Shown in pieces: positions 1 to 9,414 of a stretch of 64,000 bases of DNA; the first letter of the stretch is position 1, and each line of letters starts with the position of its first letter. Source of the DNA: Xanthomonas campestris pv. badrii (GTDB taxonomy: Bacteria; Pseudomonadota; Gammaproteobacteria; Xanthomonadales; Xanthomonadaceae); assembly GCF_012848175.1 (NCBI RefSeq), contig NZ_CP051651.1, positions 3,100,001-3,164,000 of the forward strand, written 5' to 3'. The notes below the pieces were generated by a model, which worked only from the letters and a program-made list of their open reading frames with translations, was not told the DNA's origin and did not search any database. Made by a program: the position numbers and the translations under genes.

Positions 1-2
1 TG

Positions 3-500
3 CCGGTCGCTGCCGCATCGGCGCCACATATCGATATCGGGATCAAGGACGCCGATCGCAAGCAGATCTCCGACGGCCTGGCCCGCTACATGGCTGACGC
101 CTTCACCTTGTATCTGAAGACCCACAACTTCCATTGGAATGTCACCGGGTCGATGTTCAACTCGCTGCACACCATGTTCGAAACCCAGTACACCGAGCAG
201 TGGGCTGCGCTGGACGAAGTGGCCGAGCGCATCCGCGCCCTGGGCTACAACGCACCGGGCTCGTACCGCGAATTCGTCGCGCTGACCTCGATCCCGGAAG
301 AGCCGGGCCTGAGCGACAGCGCCGACTGGCGCGAGATGGTGCGCCAGCTGGTCAGCGGCAACGAAGCGGTCTGCCGCACCGCGCGCAAGGTGCTGGGCAC
401 CGCCGACGACGCCGGCGACGACCCGACCGTGGACCTGCTGACCCAGCGCCTGCAGACCCACGAAAAGTACGCCTGGATGCTGCGCTCGCTGTTGCAGTAG
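3..500 (+). CDS. Dps/ferritin-like DNA-protection protein, 5'-truncated by window edge
   Basis: The reading frame is already open at base 3 and ends with TAG at 498-500, so the true start lies outside the window. The visible 165 residues carry the Dps signature: the HNFHW motif just after the Met at base 90, then a DEVAERIR helix about 35 residues later, which together supply the intersubunit ferroxidase-centre ligands. The C-terminal helix ends in a HEKYAWMLR stretch. Dps proteins form dodecamers that oxidise and store iron with hydrogen peroxide and protect DNA in stressed or starved cells. The internal Met at base 90 is not the start, because family sequence (an N-terminal helix) is readable upstream of it. 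A palindromic repeat follows directly. Confidence 0.9.
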   Translation, partial: PVAAASAPHIDIGIKDADRKQISDGLARYMADAFTLYLKTHNFHWNVTGSMFNSLHTMFETQYTEQWAALDEVAERIRALGYNAPGSYREFVALTSIPEEPGLSDSADWREMVRQLVSGNEAVCRTARKVLGTADDAGDDPTVDLLTQRLQTHEKYAWMLRSLLQ

Positions 501-513
501 ACCCTTGGGGCTT

Positions 514-573
514 CACCCTTCGGGTTTGCGCCCCTCTCCCGCCGGGAGAGGGGTTGGGGTGAAGGTACGGCGG
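514..573. repeat. Dispersed intergenic palindrome, family A
   Basis: An inner hairpin CCCCTCTCCCG/CGGGAGAGGGG is followed by GGTTGGGGTGAAGG; the outer CTTCACCC and GGGGTGAAG also pair. The same sequence occurs reversed near 38402-38440. It sits just after the Dps stop, where it could end or stabilise the transcript, but it has no U-tract. Confidence 0.7.
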
Positions 574-726
574 GAGCCAGGGTGGTTTCAGACGCAACGC
601 CGGACGCCCTCTTTCTAGGGAATGTTGGGCGCACACGCTCGCATCGCGGCGTTCCCCGACTCGCCAGTCCGCAACACTGCAGGCATGACAGCCACCCGGG
701 CTTGACCCGCGCGGTATCCTAGGTCG

Positions 727-2529
727 ATGTCTTCTCCCGCACACGAATTGCTCAGCCGCGTCTTTGGTTACGACGCCTTCCGCGGCCCGCAGCAGGCCAT
801 TGTCGAACACGTCGCTGCCGGCAACGACGCGCTGGTGCTGATGCCTACCGGCGGCGGCAAGTCGCTGTGCTACCAGGTCCCGGCCTTGCTGCGCGACGGC
901 ATCGGCATCGTGGTCTCGCCGCTGATCGCATTGATGCAGGATCAGGTCGAGGCGCTGCGCCAGCTCGGTGTGCGTGCCGAATTCCTCAATTCCACCCTGG
1001 ATGCGGAGAACGCCCAGCGTGTCGAACGCGCCTTGCTGTCCGGCGATCTGGACCTGCTGTACGTGGCGCCGGAACGGCTGCTGACCCAGCGCTTCCTGTC
1101 GTTGCTGGAGCGCAGCCGCATCGCCCTGTTCGCCATAGACGAGGCCCACTGCGTCTCGCAGTGGGGACACGACTTCCGCCCGGAATACCGCCAGCTCACC
1201 GTGCTGCACGAACGCTGGCCGCACATCCCGCGCATGGCGCTGACGGCCACCGCCGACCCGCCCACGCAGCGCGAGATCGCCGAGCGCCTGGACCTGGTGG
1301 ACGCGCGCCACTTCGTCAGCTCCTTCGACCGCCCCAACATCCGCTACACCGTGGTACAGAAGGACAACGCGCGCAAACAGCTCCAGGAGTTCCTCACCCG
1401 CCATCGCGGCTGTGCCGGCATTGTCTACGCGATGTCGCGGCGCAAGGTGGAAGAAACCGCTCAGCAGCTGTGCGCGCAAGGCTTCAATGCCCTGCCCTAC
1501 CATGCCGGCCTGCCGGCGGAGGTGCGCGCCGAGAACCAGCGCCGCTTCCTGCGCGAGGACGGCATCATCATGGCCGCCACGATTGCGTTCGGCATGGGCA
1601 TCGACAAGCCCGACGTGCGCTTCGTGGCGCACGTGGACCTGCCCAAATCGCTGGAGGGCTATTACCAGGAAACCGGTCGCGCCGGCCGCGACGGCGAGGC
1701 CGCCGAGGCCTGGCTCTGCTACGGCCTGGGCGATGTGGTGTTGCTCAAGCAGATGATCGAACAAGGCGAAGCGGCCGAGGAGCGCAAGCGCCTGGAGCGC
1801 GCCAAGCTCGACCACCTGCTCGGCTATTGCGAATCCATGCAGTGCCGCCGCCAGGTGCTGCTGGCCGGCTTCGGCGAGACCTATCCCAAACCCTGCGGCA
1901 ATTGCGACAACTGCCTCACCCCGGCTGCCGCCTGGGACGCCACCGTGGCGGCGCAGAAGGCACTGAGTTGCGTGTATCGCAGTGGCCAGCGCTTCGGCGT
2001 GGGCCACCTGATCGACATCCTGCGTGGCAGCGAGAACGAGCGCATCAAGCAGCTGGGCCACGACCAGCTGAGCACCTATGGCATTGGCCGCGATCTGGAC
2101 GAACGCACCTGGCGCAGCGTGTTCCGCCAACTGGTTGCTGCCAGCCTGCTGGAGGTAGACAGCGAAGGCCACGGCGGTCTGCGCCTGACCGATGCCAGCC
2201 GCCAGGTGCTCAAGGGCGAGCGCCAGGTGATGATGCGACGGGAAAACCCGTCCGCTGGCCGCGAGCGCGAGCGCAGCACCCAGCGCACCGGCCTGCCGGT
2301 GCAGCCGCAGGATCTGGCGCTGTTCAACGCCTTGCGCGGATTGCGCGCGGAGCTGGCCAAGGAGCAGAACGTGCCGGCCTTCGTCATCTTCCACGACAGC
2401 ACGCTGCGCAATATCGCCGAGCAGCGGCCGACCAGTATCGATGCGCTGTCGCGCGTGGGCGGCATCGGTGGCGGCAAGCTGGCCCGGTATGGCGCGCAGC
2501 TGATCGACATCGTGCGCGAGCAAGGCTGA
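727..2529 (+). CDS. recQ: ATP-dependent DNA helicase RecQ
   Basis: The 600-residue length matches bacterial RecQ (about 610). Walker A is TGGGKS at residues 41-46, and the DEAH box at 138-141 is followed by the RecQ-specific aromatic-rich loop [11 protein letters not shown]. The helicase C lobe ends with [11 protein letters not shown] zinc-binding block ending in CGNCDNC (about residues 365-395) leads into a winged-helix RQC domain, and an HRDC domain occupies the last 80 residues. RecQ is a 3'-5' helicase that acts in RecF-pathway repair and in processing stalled forks. No motif is missing. It is a stand-alone gene with about 225 bases between it and dps. Confidence 0.97.
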   Translation: MSSPAHELLSRVFGYDAFRGPQQAIVEHVAAGNDALVLMPTGGGKSLCYQVPALLRDGIGIVVSPLIALMQDQVEALRQLGVRAEFLNSTLDAENAQRVERALLSGDLDLLYVAPERLLTQRFLSLLERSRIALFAIDEAHCVSQWGHDFRPEYRQLTVLHERWPHIPRMALTATADPPTQREIAERLDLVDARHFVSSFDRPNIRYTVVQKDNARKQLQEFLTRHRGCAGIVYAMSRRKVEETAQQLCAQGFNALPYHAGLPAEVRAENQRRFLREDGIIMAATIAFGMGIDKPDVRFVAHVDLPKSLEGYYQETGRAGRDGEAAEAWLCYGLGDVVLLKQMIEQGEAAEERKRLERAKLDHLLGYCESMQCRRQVLLAGFGETYPKPCGNCDNCLTPAAAWDATVAAQKALSCVYRSGQRFGVGHLIDILRGSENERIKQLGHDQLSTYGIGRDLDERTWRSVFRQLVAASLLEVDSEGHGGLRLTDASRQVLKGERQVMMRRENPSAGRERERSTQRTGLPVQPQDLALFNALRGLRAELAKEQNVPAFVIFHDSTLRNIAEQRPTSIDALSRVGGIGGGKLARYGAQLIDIVREQG

Positions 2530-2666
2530 TGCAACAGCCTGTGCCAGCGGACGCCACGCGCCGGCACACGCTTGGCCTGAATCGACAGCGGACATTCAAT
2601 CAGCCGTTGCTAGTTTCACAGGGCGAGCTGGCACGCGCTGCCAGTCACTTGAGTAGAGTCGAACCG

Positions 2667-3149
2667 ATGAAACGCAGCCTGCTTCTCCTGGCCACTCTAT
2701 TCGCCGCCGGTGGCGCACTCGCCCAGAACGGCGACGGCAGTGCCGGGCCGGCATCCGCCCGCGCCCTGGACCTGAGCGTCCCGCAGGCACCGGTGCAGTA
2801 CCGGTCCGACCCGGAATACAGCACCGATCCGCCGGGCACATTCTACGGCGACAAGAGCGGCCCGCGGCCTGCACTGGCACGTCCGAGCGCGGCGTCGATC
2901 GCTGCCGAGCGCGCCGAACAATGCCAGGGCAAGCTGCACGGCGCCGTCGAGACCGGCATCGGCTATTCCAGTCGCGGCGGCAACAGCAACTGGCAGGCCG
3001 CCAACCTGAATTCCTGCAAGACCTATTACGACGACGACGGCAAGGCACACCAGATCGGCGTCAGCATCAGTGTTGGCCGCGGCGAAGGCCCGGTATTCGG
3101 CCCGCGCTACGCGCCTGGCGGCTATGGTCCCGGCCCCTTCGGTTGGTGA
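2667..3149 (+). CDS. Small secreted protein of unknown function
   Basis: 160 residues with a clean Sec signal peptide (MKRS, hydrophobic LLLLATLFAAGGA, likely cleavage after ALA at about residue 18). The mature part has a proline-rich stretch and then a segment with two cysteines (EQCQGKL and LNSCKTYY) about 30 residues apart, which could form a disulfide in the periplasm. The tail is rich in glycine and proline. I recognise no family. The ATG was chosen because it opens the signal peptide; the frame is open far upstream, but only as a shadow of recQ. Confidence 0.7.
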   Translation: MKRSLLLLATLFAAGGALAQNGDGSAGPASARALDLSVPQAPVQYRSDPEYSTDPPGTFYGDKSGPRPALARPSAASIAAERAEQCQGKLHGAVETGIGYSSRGGNSNWQAANLNSCKTYYDDDGKAHQIGVSISVGRGEGPVFGPRYAPGGYGPGPFGW

Positions 3150-3227
3150 CCATACGGCTGCGTCTGCGTTGACGAAGGGTTCACTGCTGCATCGCTGAGA
3201 ATGTGGCCTGCCTTACGAGACGTGCTC

Positions 3228-3632
3228 ATGTCACAGAACAAGGAACGGCCGGTTGTATTCGTTGTCGAAGATGGCGACGGCACCCGACAACTCAGTTGCC
3301 TTGTGCTGGAAAGTTACGGCTTTACCTGCCGCAGCGCAGGCTCGGTGGAAGAAGCGCTGACATTGATCGAAAGCGACCCGCGCGTCGATGTGCTGTTTTC
3401 CGATATCCACTTTCCCGGCGGGCTGACTGGCGTGGACCTTGCGCTGAAGACCGCGCACGCGCCGTACAACCTGCCGGTACTGCTGACCTCCGGGCTGGCG
3501 GTCGAATACGTCGAAGAAATCCTGCCCGACGGCGTGGCCTTCCTGGAAAAGCCCTACACCCCCGAGCAACTGCTCACCGCCATTCGCAGCGTGATGGCCA
3601 AACGCCGCGTGCTTGCCACCCCTGGCGCGTAA
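3228..3632 (+). CDS. Stand-alone response-regulator receiver protein
   Basis: 134 residues forming one CheY-like receiver domain and no output domain. The acidic pair is in VVEDGDG (about residues 14-16), the phospho-acceptor Asp is D59 in LFSDIHFPGG, and the conserved Lys is in FLEKPY (about 112). Single-domain receivers of this type often work as phosphorelay intermediates or act by protein contact. No kinase lies next to it; the nearest is the HWE kinase at 6524-7531 on the other strand. An upstream in-frame ATG at 3201 would add nine residues that do not look like receiver sequence, so 3228 is preferred. Confidence 0.85.
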   Translation: MSQNKERPVVFVVEDGDGTRQLSCLVLESYGFTCRSAGSVEEALTLIESDPRVDVLFSDIHFPGGLTGVDLALKTAHAPYNLPVLLTSGLAVEYVEEILPDGVAFLEKPYTPEQLLTAIRSVMAKRRVLATPGA

Positions 3633-4311
3633 TGCCGAGCAGCCGATGAGCTTATCGGGAAGGCCCTGACAGCTTGTCAGCCGCCCCCCGATTTACGTGA
3701 TGCATATCTCACTTAAACTGCCACTACCGGACGCGAGGCCTGTTGGGCCGCTCGACTCGTGAGGCGCTGAGCACGCCCCTGCCGGGACATTGCCGGTCGT
3801 GATTGCAGTGCCGCACTGGCTTGCCGTCACCGACGATGTCTGCGTGCGTGTTTGTCCGCACATCGGCGCATCGGCCGATCGCCTGGATGCGCAGCATCCA
3901 GCCAGCCACTGCAAGGGCGGCATGGCGACGCACTCGTATCCCTGGCGCCCGCCACACCGCGGGCTCGGTCGGTGCCTGCAGGCCGATGCGCATCGTCAGA
4001 CAGCATCGCTGCACCTTCTTCCCACACCGTGCACCGTGTGCCTGCTTGCGAGTGCGTCGATCAAGACGTGTGAGGGAAACTTACCCACGCACCGTGGCTC
4101 CATGTCAGCTCGCCCCCGTTGAATGCGAACGCGACACTCGAAGCGCACAAACGCATGCAGTAGGCGCGGCATCGAACGCGGACCGACACCCACCGGTTGC
4201 AGACGCGAACTGCATCGCTGCTTCGTTCAGACATTTCACGCGTTCAAGCAGGCCGCTCGCTAGGCTAACGTCAGTGCAGCGATTGGCTGCAGACGATTTC
4301 AGGAGATTCTC
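3633..4311. other. Intergenic region, no convincing gene
   Basis: Open frames exist on both strands but show no domain, signal peptide or plausible ribosome site; they are rich in Arg, His and Ser, as high-GC noncoding DNA translates. The last 11 bases hold the AGGAG ribosome site of the next small gene. Confidence 0.5.
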
Positions 4312-4422
4312 ATGGGCGACAATGCATTCCTCTCACCAGCCTTCGTCATTCTGGTCATCGGCATCATTGCCGTCGTGATCTGGCTGGTGACACGCGCCAA
4401 GAAGAAGCGCAACAAGAAGTAA
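4312..4422 (+). CDS. 36-residue single-pass membrane miniprotein
   Basis: Starts MGDNAF, followed by one hydrophobic helix (about residues 10-26, VILVIGIIAVVIWLV) and a strongly basic tail ending KKKRNKK. A good AGGAG ribosome site at 4301-4305 is seven bases before the ATG. The layout (short N-terminus, one helix, Lys/Arg tail) predicts an inner-membrane protein with its basic tail in the cytoplasm. No family is recognised. It stands alone between a noncoding stretch and a convergent gene. Confidence 0.6.
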   Translation: MGDNAFLSPAFVILVIGIIAVVIWLVTRAKKKRNKK

Positions 4423-4518
4423 GCGTCCAGGCACCGCGCGCAACGCGTTGGATCGTACACCGTACAGGCTGCACTCCAGCGAGCACACGACTGCGATACG
4501 CCGCCCGACAGCGCCGGA

Positions 4519-5229
4519 TCAGAAGCGCTCACCTGCCGGCAGGTAGCGCCATTGACCAACTGCGAGCTTGCCCAGCGACACCCGCCCTATACGTAGCCGG
4601 CGCATGCTGACCACCTCAAGCCCTACCTCGCCGCACATAAAACGAAGCTGACCCGGCTGCACGTGCTTGATCGCAAAGCGCAGCCGTTCTTCGTTCTGCC
4701 AGCTCACCTTGCACCGCGGCAGGCTGCGCCGCTGATAGACCAGGCCCTGCGCCAGACGTGCCATGCCATACGGGCGCAACTCGCCACGCACTTCCACCAG
4801 AAATTCCTGCTCGATCGAGCTGGCATCGGCCGTCAATCTGCGCAGTACCCGGCCATCCTGGCTCAACACCAGCAGGCCGCTGGCATCGTCTTCCAACGGC
4901 AGCGGCGCATTGAGACGCAGAAAATGCCGTTTGAGCACGCGCAACTCGGCGTTGTCCAGCTCGCTGCGGCTTGCCGGCTTGGCCAGCGCCATTGCGGCGT
5001 CGGCGGTCATTCCTGCCGGCTTGTGCAACAACAAGGTCGCAGGCTCGGCGGGTTCCAGTACCGCATCCGGCGCCAGCGTCACCTGCACGGCGGTCGCCAG
5101 GGCCTGCGGCTCTTCGACAACCGCCCCGTCCACGCTGACCCATCCACCCTCGATATATTGCTGCGCCTCGCCACGCGAACAGCCGAACTGCGCGGCAACG
5201 CATTTATCCAGACGGATGGGATCGGACAT
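4519..5229 (-). CDS. RsuA/RluF-family pseudouridine synthase homologue with altered catalytic motif
   Basis: 236 residues. An N-terminal S4 RNA-binding domain (about residues 5-50; RLDKCVAAQF, then GGWVSVDG) is followed by the RsuA-type catalytic fold with LLLHKPAGMT and GLLVLSQDG. Active members of the family carry R-L-D-x-D-[TS]-x-G-L, where the Asp attacks the target uridine. Here that stretch reads LPLEDDASGL: aligned on the S-G-L, the catalytic Asp position is Glu and the preceding Arg is Pro. The protein may therefore be a poor or inactive enzyme that binds rRNA, or a neighbouring Asp may stand in. Family membership is clear; activity is doubtful. Confidence 0.85.
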   Translation of the reverse strand: MSDPIRLDKCVAAQFGCSRGEAQQYIEGGWVSVDGAVVEEPQALATAVQVTLAPDAVLEPAEPATLLLHKPAGMTADAAMALAKPASRSELDNAELRVLKRHFLRLNAPLPLEDDASGLLVLSQDGRVLRRLTADASSIEQEFLVEVRGELRPYGMARLAQGLVYQRRSLPRCKVSWQNEERLRFAIKHVQPGQLRFMCGEVGLEVVSMRRLRIGRVSLGKLAVGQWRYLPAGERF

Positions 5230-5443
5230 CAGGCAAGCTCAGCATCAGGGCCCGGCAGTGTACGTGCTGGCTCGCCGCATGCGCGAGGCAGCGCGTCTCC
5301 TACCGCGTGCTACACGGCGGAGTAAAGCCAACAGATCCGCAGCGCGCTATCGGCTAAGCCTGCGCCACCGCAGCGACTGCATCGCCCCGCTTCTGCCCTG
5401 CACCGCAAAGTGGGAAACTCAGCGCTCACACAGGAGCTCGCAG

Positions 5444-5650
5444 ATGTTCATCAAGTTCGGCACCACCCGGGTCCGCCTCACCCATATCTCGGTCATCAGC
5501 GATCCGTTCAACGCTGGCGAAAGCTTCGGCTCCTACTGCCACTCCGTGCGGGTGGGCCTGCTCTCCGGCGAAGAAGTCTTTGCGCGTTTCAACAGCGAAG
5601 CCGGTGCACAACAGCTGCACGCCGACGTGCTGGCTGCGCTGGAAAGCTGA
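5444..5650 (+). CDS. 68-residue conserved-looking small protein of unknown function
   Basis: The protein starts MFIKFGTTRVRL and ends DVLAALES. It has no signal peptide or membrane helix. A GGAG at 5432-5435 lies eight bases before the ATG. Composition is balanced and includes a plausible beta-rich first half and an amphipathic C-terminal helix, unlike the Arg/Ala-rich shadow frames nearby. No family is recognised. The frame stays open far upstream across the pseudouridine synthase gene, but that part is antisense shadow. Confidence 0.6.
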   Translation: MFIKFGTTRVRLTHISVISDPFNAGESFGSYCHSVRVGLLSGEEVFARFNSEAGAQQLHADVLAALES

Positions 5651-6164
5651 TCCCGTCCACAGCGTGGCGCGCGCTCCGCTGCTCGGGCTGTCTTGGCCAC
5701 CAGATGCAGTACGCGCGGCCAAGACTTTATGCAAGCGCACCGCCCTATGCAGCCAGGCGCTGCCACAGCGTTGATCGTGCGGGTCGACTGCGCCAGCACT
5801 GGCCCCGATGACGCTACGCACGTCGCATGTCAGGCGGTGGGCCGGAGGCAATCGGATGCGCCCACCAGCGTGTCGTGTGCAGCACCACACGCGTTCTGCA
5901 GGTACAGCCGCTCTCCAGCAGATCCGCAGCGCATAACGGCCGGACGCTTAGCGCAATGTCATTGGCATCGGCGTCGTGCCGACGCCGTTGCTTTTCTTGA
6001 GTCGCTCTCGGTGCGCCGACGACGCAATAAGCACCTCGTCCACCGCTTCGGCCCAACGGGCGCACATCGACGCGGCCGGGCACGCACATGCGCGCTAGTG
6101 CGTTCGGTGATACGCATTCCGTGCCGCAGCGCGGACGACTGCTAGGGCCCTGCTGGCGTCGGCG
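5651..6164. other. Intergenic region, nothing recognised
   Basis: About 510 bases. Frames present on both strands are short and of shadow-like composition, with no ribosome site, RNA gene or clear repeat. It lies between a plus-strand gene and the 3' end of the minus-strand receiver gene. Confidence 0.45.
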
Positions 6165-6527
6165 TCAGTCCGCGCTGGCCTTGCGCTCCAGCGCGGACAA
6201 GGCGTTTTGCAGGTCGCGGAACTGAAACGGCTTCTGCAACCCATGCCGATGGCGAAACTTCTCCGGAATTCCGCTCTGCGCGTAGCCAGTCACGAACAGG
6301 TAGGGCACGCCGCGCGCATCCAACGCTTCTGCGATCGGAAACGAGAGCGTGCCTCCCAGATTGACATCCAGCACCGCCAGATCCAGGTTGCCTTGCTGCA
6401 CCACCGCGAGTGCAGCATCGACATCGCCAACGGTCGCGGCGATGTCGTAGCCCAGTTCGACCAGGCAATCCTCCAGCAACATCGCCACCAAGGATTCGTC
6501 TTCGACCAGCAACACCCGCATGCTCAC
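6165..6527 (-). CDS. Single-domain response regulator paired with HWE kinase
   Basis: 120 residues, entirely a CheY-like receiver: LLVEDE at residues 6-11, phospho-acceptor D54 in LAVLDVNLGG, Thr in FVTGYA and Lys in LQKPF. It has no DNA-binding output. Its ATG overlaps the stop of the upstream kinase by four bases (6524-6527), so the two are translated together and are very probably cognate partners. HWE-kinase receivers of this kind often relay phosphate or act as phosphate sinks. Confidence 0.88.
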   Translation of the reverse strand: MSMRVLLVEDESLVAMLLEDCLVELGYDIAATVGDVDAALAVVQQGNLDLAVLDVNLGGTLSFPIAEALDARGVPYLFVTGYAQSGIPEKFRHRHGLQKPFQFRDLQNALSALERKASAD

Positions 6528-7531
6528 GGCTGTACCTCGGCAGCTACCACCGGCAACGGGATGGAGACCCGGTAACGGACACCGGCGGGGTCGAAGGCAA
6601 GCTCCACCTCGCCCTTGAGGTCGTGCTTCAAGCCGCGCTCCAGCAACCGTGACCCGAACCCCTTGCGTGCAGGAGGCAGCACGGTCGGGCCACCGAGTTC
6701 TTGCCAGGTGAGGTCCAGCATCTGCTGACCATCGCGCGTGCAGCGCTCCCAGACGATCTGCACATTGCCTTCAGACGAGGACAACGCGCCGTGTTTGAGC
6801 GCATTGGTGCACAGCTCGTGCAGCGCCATCGACAGCGCCAGCGCGCGTCGTGGATCCAGATGGCAGGACTCACCTTGCAGGAGGAATCGCCGGCTGTCGC
6901 GCGACTCGTAAAGCGCTGCCGCATCGCGCGTCAGCTCCAGGATATCGGCGCTGACCCAGTTCTCCCGGGTCAGGGTGTCGTGCGCACGCGATAGCGCTAG
7001 CAGGCGCGCATCGATCTTCTCCTGCGCATCGGCAAGGCTGTCGGCATTGTTGAACGACTGACGCGCCAACGATTGCACCATCACCAGCGAATTCTTCACG
7101 CGATGGTTGAGCTCGTTGATCAGCAGCTGCAGATGTTGTGCGTGTTGGGTGTGCTCGGTGATGTCGCGCGTTGCCCCGGCGATCGCTTCGACGTTGCCAT
7201 CTGGCCCGAACACGGGCGTAAAGATGTAGTCGTAGATGCGCAGGCCCTTGACCGTATGCGGAAACGGCACCTCGCCGCGGATCGGCTCGCCGGTTGCGAT
7301 CACTCGTTCGATTTCCTCGTCGTGCATCGCCGCATGCCAGGGCTCGTACCCCAGCTCCAGACACGTCTTCCCGGCAGCATCCTCCCAGCACATACCCCAC
7401 ATCGTCAGTAGCGCCTGGTTGGCGTAGACGAAGCGGTGCTGGGTGTCGAACACGTAGAGGAGATCCGGCGTTGCCTGTAACAAGGCCTCGTAAATCCGCG
7501 ACCTTGCGGCGTCTTCCTGATGCGCGGTCAT
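6524..7531 (-). CDS. PAS-domain HWE-family sensor histidine kinase
   Basis: 335 residues. A PAS domain spans about residues 13-128 (DLLYVFDTQHRFVYANQ) and the dimerisation box has phospho-acceptor H143 in ELNHRVKNS. The ATPase part carries HELCTNALKHGAL (N box) and the family-defining W-x-E in LTWQELGGP, and ends with GFGSRLLERGL. There are no membrane helices, so it should sense a cytoplasmic signal. The PAS resembles light/redox PAS domains, but I see no flavin-binding cysteine motif of the GxNCRFLQ type. The start at 7531 (MTAHQ) is preferred over an upstream in-frame Met at 7627, whose extra residues look noncoding. Its stop overlaps the receiver gene. Confidence 0.9.
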   Translation of the reverse strand: MTAHQEDAARSRIYEALLQATPDLLYVFDTQHRFVYANQALLTMWGMCWEDAAGKTCLELGYEPWHAAMHDEEIERVIATGEPIRGEVPFPHTVKGLRIYDYIFTPVFGPDGNVEAIAGATRDITEHTQHAQHLQLLINELNHRVKNSLVMVQSLARQSFNNADSLADAQEKIDARLLALSRAHDTLTRENWVSADILELTRDAAALYESRDSRRFLLQGESCHLDPRRALALSMALHELCTNALKHGALSSSEGNVQIVWERCTRDGQQMLDLTWQELGGPTVLPPARKGFGSRLLERGLKHDLKGEVELAFDPAGVRYRVSIPLPVVAAEVQP

Positions 7532-7831
7532 TACACGTCGTGGTCCTGAAGGTGGAGCAGACAATAGAGTGAAGGCCGTGAACGCGCGATCATGCCGCCG
7601 CAGACCGATAATTGCCTGAAAAGGCATATCTTTCAGAAGTTTTTGCGATGCGCGTCCACCCTTCTATTCGTCGAATCAGAGGGCACTCGGCGCCACCACG
7701 GGTTCATTACCGCTGAACGCTGGAATAACCCATCCGTTTCGCAAACCCACAGTCACGCAGGCGCCTTATCCGCGTCGTAGCCTCGCGGCGATTTGAATAC
7801 AGCCCCCCTCCTCTGATGCAGATCGACGCCG

Positions 7832-8149
7832 ATGAAAACGCCCCGCTTCCCGTTTGGAAATGCCTTCCACCGCACCACGCTTGCGTGTGGAATCCTGTTG
7901 TTTTCCACCCTTGCCACCACGACGTCGGCCAGGACACTTCACTTCGTTTCGCGCACCGAACAGATGACTTCATTCGATAGCGGCGGCCCGAGCAGGAGCG
8001 ACGTGTTCAAACACCAATGGACCGACGGCGCAACGCAATGCCTGGACGCGTTTCCGCAGACCAAGAGCGTGCAGCTTGGGCGGATCGATGCGCATCAGAT
8101 CAGTACGAAGGGCTTTCGGGTCACTGGCAGGTGGATCTGCCGCGGCTGA
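7832..8149 (+). CDS. Possible small exported protein, weakly supported
   Basis: 105 residues. The N-terminus (basic MKTPRFPFG, then hydrophobic LACGILLFSTLA and a TSARTL cleavage-like site near residue 34) could be a signal peptide. The rest contains two cysteines and no recognisable domain. There is no clear ribosome site. The 300 bases before it and the 280 after it hold no other convincing gene. Confidence 0.35.
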   Translation: MKTPRFPFGNAFHRTTLACGILLFSTLATTTSARTLHFVSRTEQMTSFDSGGPSRSDVFKHQWTDGATQCLDAFPQTKSVQLGRIDAHQISTKGFRVTGRWICRG

Positions 8150-8432
8150 TGGGTTCAGCTCCCGCATCCCCAACGCGCTTGCGATCGACCGATGGCACCA
8201 GCTGGACGGCAGCGGGTTCGCACAGACGATCCAGTTGCGACGCGCTTGCACTGCGGCAAGGCCAAGGAATGCGAGCGCCATCGCGTCGAGTGCAGACAGC
8301 CCCATCGCTTGGCTCGCCCAAACGGTGAATATGCACATGGCCGGCTCGGCGTATGCACGAGGCCGACGCAATCATTGCCGAGCCGATGTCAGCTTGCGGA
8401 GCGATGGCAGAGGCTGAAAGCCTTGCGGTATA

Positions 8433-8508
8433 TGGTGGGCCGTGATGGATTCGAACCATCGACCAAAAGATTAAAAGTCTTCTGCTCTACCGACTGAGCT
8501 AACGGCCC
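8433..8508 (-). tRNA. tRNA-Lys (anticodon TTT), CCA encoded
   Basis: Read on the minus strand the 76-base gene starts GGGCCGTTAGCTCAG and has anticodon loop CTTTTAA, T arm GGTTCGAATCC, acceptor 3' half ACGGCCC, discriminator A and an encoded CCA. The seven-base acceptor stem pairs perfectly. It follows queC on the same strand. Confidence 0.97.
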
Positions 8509-8512
8509 ACTG

Positions 8513-8531
8513 CCCCGACTACGCGTCGGGG
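8513..8531. terminator. Hairpin between queC and tRNA-Lys
   Basis: Perfect seven-base stem CCCCGAC/GTCGGGG with loop TACGC, five bases upstream of the tRNA 5' end. There is no T-tract, so it could equally be a processing signal of a queC-tRNA transcript. Confidence 0.4.
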
Positions 8532-8555
8532 TGCGCATTCTACCCTACCCGGGCG

Positions 8556-9230
8556 TCAAGACGAAATGGCGTAGTGTGTGGGGTCCGGGACGCCCGCATC
8601 GGCAAAGCCGGCCGCGCGCAATTGGCAGGCGTCGCAGTGGCCGCAGGCGCGTCCTTCGGCATCGGCGCGGTAGCAGGACACGGTCAGGCCGAAATCCACG
8701 CCCAGGCGCACGCCTTCACGAACGATGTCGGCCTTGCTGAGGAACTGCAGCGGCGCATGCACGCGCAGGCCCGCGCCTTCCACGCCGGCCTTGGTCGCCA
8801 GGTTGGCCAGCACCTCGAAGGCACGCACGAATTCCGGCCGGCAGTCCGGGTAACCCGAATAATCGACCGCATTGACGCCACAGAACAGGTCGTTGGCGCC
8901 GACCACTTCCGCCCAGCCCAGCGCCAGCGACAGCATGATGGTGTTGCGCGCCGGCACGTAAGTGACCGGAATTCCGCCGCCGCCGGCCTCTGGCACCTCG
9001 ATGTCGTCGGTGAGCGCCGAGCCGCCGATGCTGCGCAGATCCACGTCGACCACCTTGTGCGCCACCACCCCCTGCGCCGCGGCCACGCGTGCGGCGGCCT
9101 CCAGTTCGGAAGTATGCCGCTGACCGTAGCGCACGCTTAGCGCGTGCACCGCAAAGCCCTGCTCCTGGGCGAGCGCAATGACGGCGGCAGAGTCCATGCC
9201 CCCGGACAACAACACAACAGCTTTCTTCAT
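8556..9230 (-). CDS. queC: 7-cyano-7-deazaguanine synthase QueC
   Basis: 224 residues. It converts 7-carboxy-7-deazaguanine, ammonia and ATP to preQ0 in queuosine biosynthesis. The PP-loop motif SGGMDS is at residues 9-14, and the zinc site is formed by C186, C196, C199 and C202 (CYR...CGHCDAC). The VPARNT block typical of QueC is also present. queE lies upstream on the same strand with about 185 bases between, and tRNA-Lys follows. The start is the only Met before the PP-loop. Confidence 0.96.
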   Translation of the reverse strand: MKKAVVLLSGGMDSAAVIALAQEQGFAVHALSVRYGQRHTSELEAAARVAAAQGVVAHKVVDVDLRSIGGSALTDDIEVPEAGGGGIPVTYVPARNTIMLSLALGWAEVVGANDLFCGVNAVDYSGYPDCRPEFVRAFEVLANLATKAGVEGAGLRVHAPLQFLSKADIVREGVRLGVDFGLTVSCYRADAEGRACGHCDACQLRAAGFADAGVPDPTHYAISS

Positions 9231-9414
9231 GACGAATCAGGCGATGACAACAGAACCGGAAGGCTAGCAGGGTCGGTCTGCAAGGCGATAGCGCAGCCGA
9301 GCACGCGCAGGAGGTTTCATCGTTTGCACAGGACGTACCTACGCACAGGCCAGACCATCGTGCGCTGCTCAAGTCGAAGCCGAGCAGGGCCGGAGTGCTG
9401 CAGCGTGGCGTGGC

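Noticed and set aside
8433..8508. tRNA-Lys as an integration site for a mobile island
   Set aside because: No integrase, no repeated tRNA 3' end and no foreign-looking DNA next to it; it follows queC directly.
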